Positions 63,124 through 64,000 of a stretch of DNA of 64,000 nucleotides are shown piece after piece. The notes under the pieces were generated by a model. That model did no database searches. It saw nothing but the letters and a program-made list of their open reading frames with translations, and was not told the origin of the DNA. The stretch comes from Bradyrhizobium iriomotense (lineage in GTDB: Bacteria; Pseudomonadota; Alphaproteobacteria; Rhizobiales; Xanthobacteraceae). The stretch's first letter is position 1, and each line of letters begins with the position of its first letter. The translations under genes and the position numbers were made by a program. Location: assembly GCF_030160715.1 (NCBI RefSeq), contig NZ_BSOW01000001.1:62001-126000 (forward strand). The letters run 5' to 3'.

Positions 63124-64000
63124 ATGCATGCAACGACGACCGCGCCACAGAAGAAACCGTTTTACCGGATTCTCTATGTGCAGGTGCTCGTAGCAATCGT
63201 GCTGGGCGTCATCGTCGGCTGGCTCTGGCCTGATCTCGCGAAGAACGACTGGATCAAGGCGATGGGCGACGGCTTCGTCAAGCTCATCAAGATGGCGATT
63301 GCGCCGATCATCTTCTGCACGGTGGTTTCCGGAATTGCCCACATCTCGGAGGTAAAGAAGGTCGGCCGCGTGGCGGTCAAGGCGCTCGTCTACTTCGAGG
63401 TGGTTTCGACCTTTGCGCTGGCGCTCGGCCTGATCGTCGCCAACGTGCTGCGGCCGGGCGCGGGCTTCCAGGGCCAATCGAACGCGGCGGCGGTCGCCGG
63501 CTATGCCAAGCAGGCGAGCGAAATGAAGTCGGTCGACTTCGTCCTGCACATCATCCCCGATACGGTCGTCGGGGCATTCGCGCAAGGTGAAATCCTCCAG
63601 GTTCTGCTGTTCGCGATTTTGTTCGGCTTCGCGCTGATGGGCCTCGGCGAGCGGGCCCACACGGTCCGTGCGTTCATCGACGATGTCGCTTACGCAATGT
63701 TCGGGGTCATTTCGATCATCGTGAAGATCGCGCCGATCGGTGCCTTTGGTGCAATGGCCTTCACGATCGGCCGCTACGGACCTCAGGCGCTCGGTAATCT
63801 TGCGGGGCTGATCGCGACTTTCTATCTGACGGCGCTGCTGTTCGTTGTCGTCGGCCTCGGCCTGATCGCCCGCATTGCCGGTTTCTCGATCTTCAAGTTC
63901 CTAAAATACATCAAGGACGAGCTGCTGATCGTGCTCGGTACGTCATCTTCCGAGAGCGCGCTACCGCAGCTGATGGAGAAGCTCGAGATCCTCGGTTGCT
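63124..64000 (+). CDS. dctA: dicarboxylate/amino acid:cation symporter, DctA type (3' end beyond window)
   Basis: The first 292 residues of a DctA/GltP family symporter. Hydrophobic helices [16 protein letters not shown] and [19 protein letters not shown], the [20 protein letters not shown] segment, and the Ser-rich hairpin [17 protein letters not shown] that holds the conserved SSSE. It imports C4-dicarboxylates with protons or sodium. GGGAGAAG precedes the ATG; it starts 46 bases after lpdA. Truncated by the window edge, so its length is unknown. Confidence 0.9.
   Translation, partial: MHATTTAPQKKPFYRILYVQVLVAIVLGVIVGWLWPDLAKNDWIKAMGDGFVKLIKMAIAPIIFCTVVSGIAHISEVKKVGRVAVKALVYFEVVSTFALALGLIVANVLRPGAGFQGQSNAAAVAGYAKQASEMKSVDFVLHIIPDTVVGAFAQGEILQVLLFAILFGFALMGLGERAHTVRAFIDDVAYAMFGVISIIVKIAPIGAFGAMAFTIGRYGPQALGNLAGLIATFYLTALLFVVVGLGLIARIAGFSIFKFLKYIKDELLIVLGTSSSESALPQLMEKLEILGC

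Overview
The window is GC-rich DNA from an alphaproteobacterium, most likely Bradyrhizobium or a close relative (Nitrobacteraceae). The best single clue is a 14-codon gene at 13048-13092 whose ribosome-binding site matches the 16S rRNA 3' tail over 17 bases; this is the signature of rreB, a small mRNA I recall as described from Bradyrhizobiaceae. Other clues are three perfect sigma-EcfG promoters (GGAAC-N16-CGTT), an HWE-family kinase, PAS/HisKA/REC hybrid kinases and many sugar ABC importers. No insertion sequence, phage gene, CRISPR array or rRNA gene was seen. There is one tRNA, tRNA-Gly(UCC).

Layout. (1) 0-4.4 kb: an operon for a membrane-type amine/amino-acid dehydrogenase like HcnABC or opine oxidase, with two DAO-type FAD subunits, a small 2Fe-2S subunit, a FAD/BFD subunit and a RidA imine deaminase. 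(2) 4.4-10.2 kb: housekeeping and orphan genes (luciferase-like flavin oxidoreductase, UvrD-type helicase, TMEM175-like membrane protein, YCII protein, periplasmic binding protein). (3) 10.5-13.3 kb: a hybrid histidine kinase, rreB and its terminator, and the tRNA. (4) 13.8-23 kb: a stress/signalling region of small proteins, two single-domain receivers with a C-terminal FTTGY motif, a CheB methylesterase with a Cys-rich tail, a 1061-residue CheB-CheR-PAS-HWE kinase and a Crp/Fnr regulator. Both receivers and an exported small protein have sigma-EcfG promoters. (5) 23.5-30.8 kb: a Dpp/Opp-type importer followed by a GH51 arabinofuranosidase. (6) 30.9-37.1 kb: one giant Ser/Thr kinase-AAA-GAF-PAS-histidine kinase-receiver protein. 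(7) 37.6-45.6 kb: a LacI regulator divergent from an alpha-glucoside-type importer with a GH31 enzyme, with a palindromic operator in the promoter. (8) 45.7-56.5 kb: a divergent amino-sugar cluster: on one side kinase, GntR regulator, SIS deaminase, NagA and a Gfo/Idh/MocA oxidoreductase; on the other MurQ-like etherase, a complete ABC importer and an odd histidine phosphatase. (9) 57.0-64 kb: a complete pyruvate dehydrogenase complex (homodimeric E1, E2 with two lipoyl domains, E3 with its own lipoyl domain), then the start of a DctA-type dicarboxylate carrier cut by the window end.

Taken together this looks like a soil or plant-associated chromosome segment. Three separate glycan-derived sugar import and hydrolysis modules (arabinosides, alpha-glucosides, amino sugars) feed central metabolism. 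A stress-regulated signalling neighbourhood joins chemotaxis-type methylation domains to an HWE kinase and stand-alone receivers. All gene assignments come from reading motifs and gene order; no database search was run.
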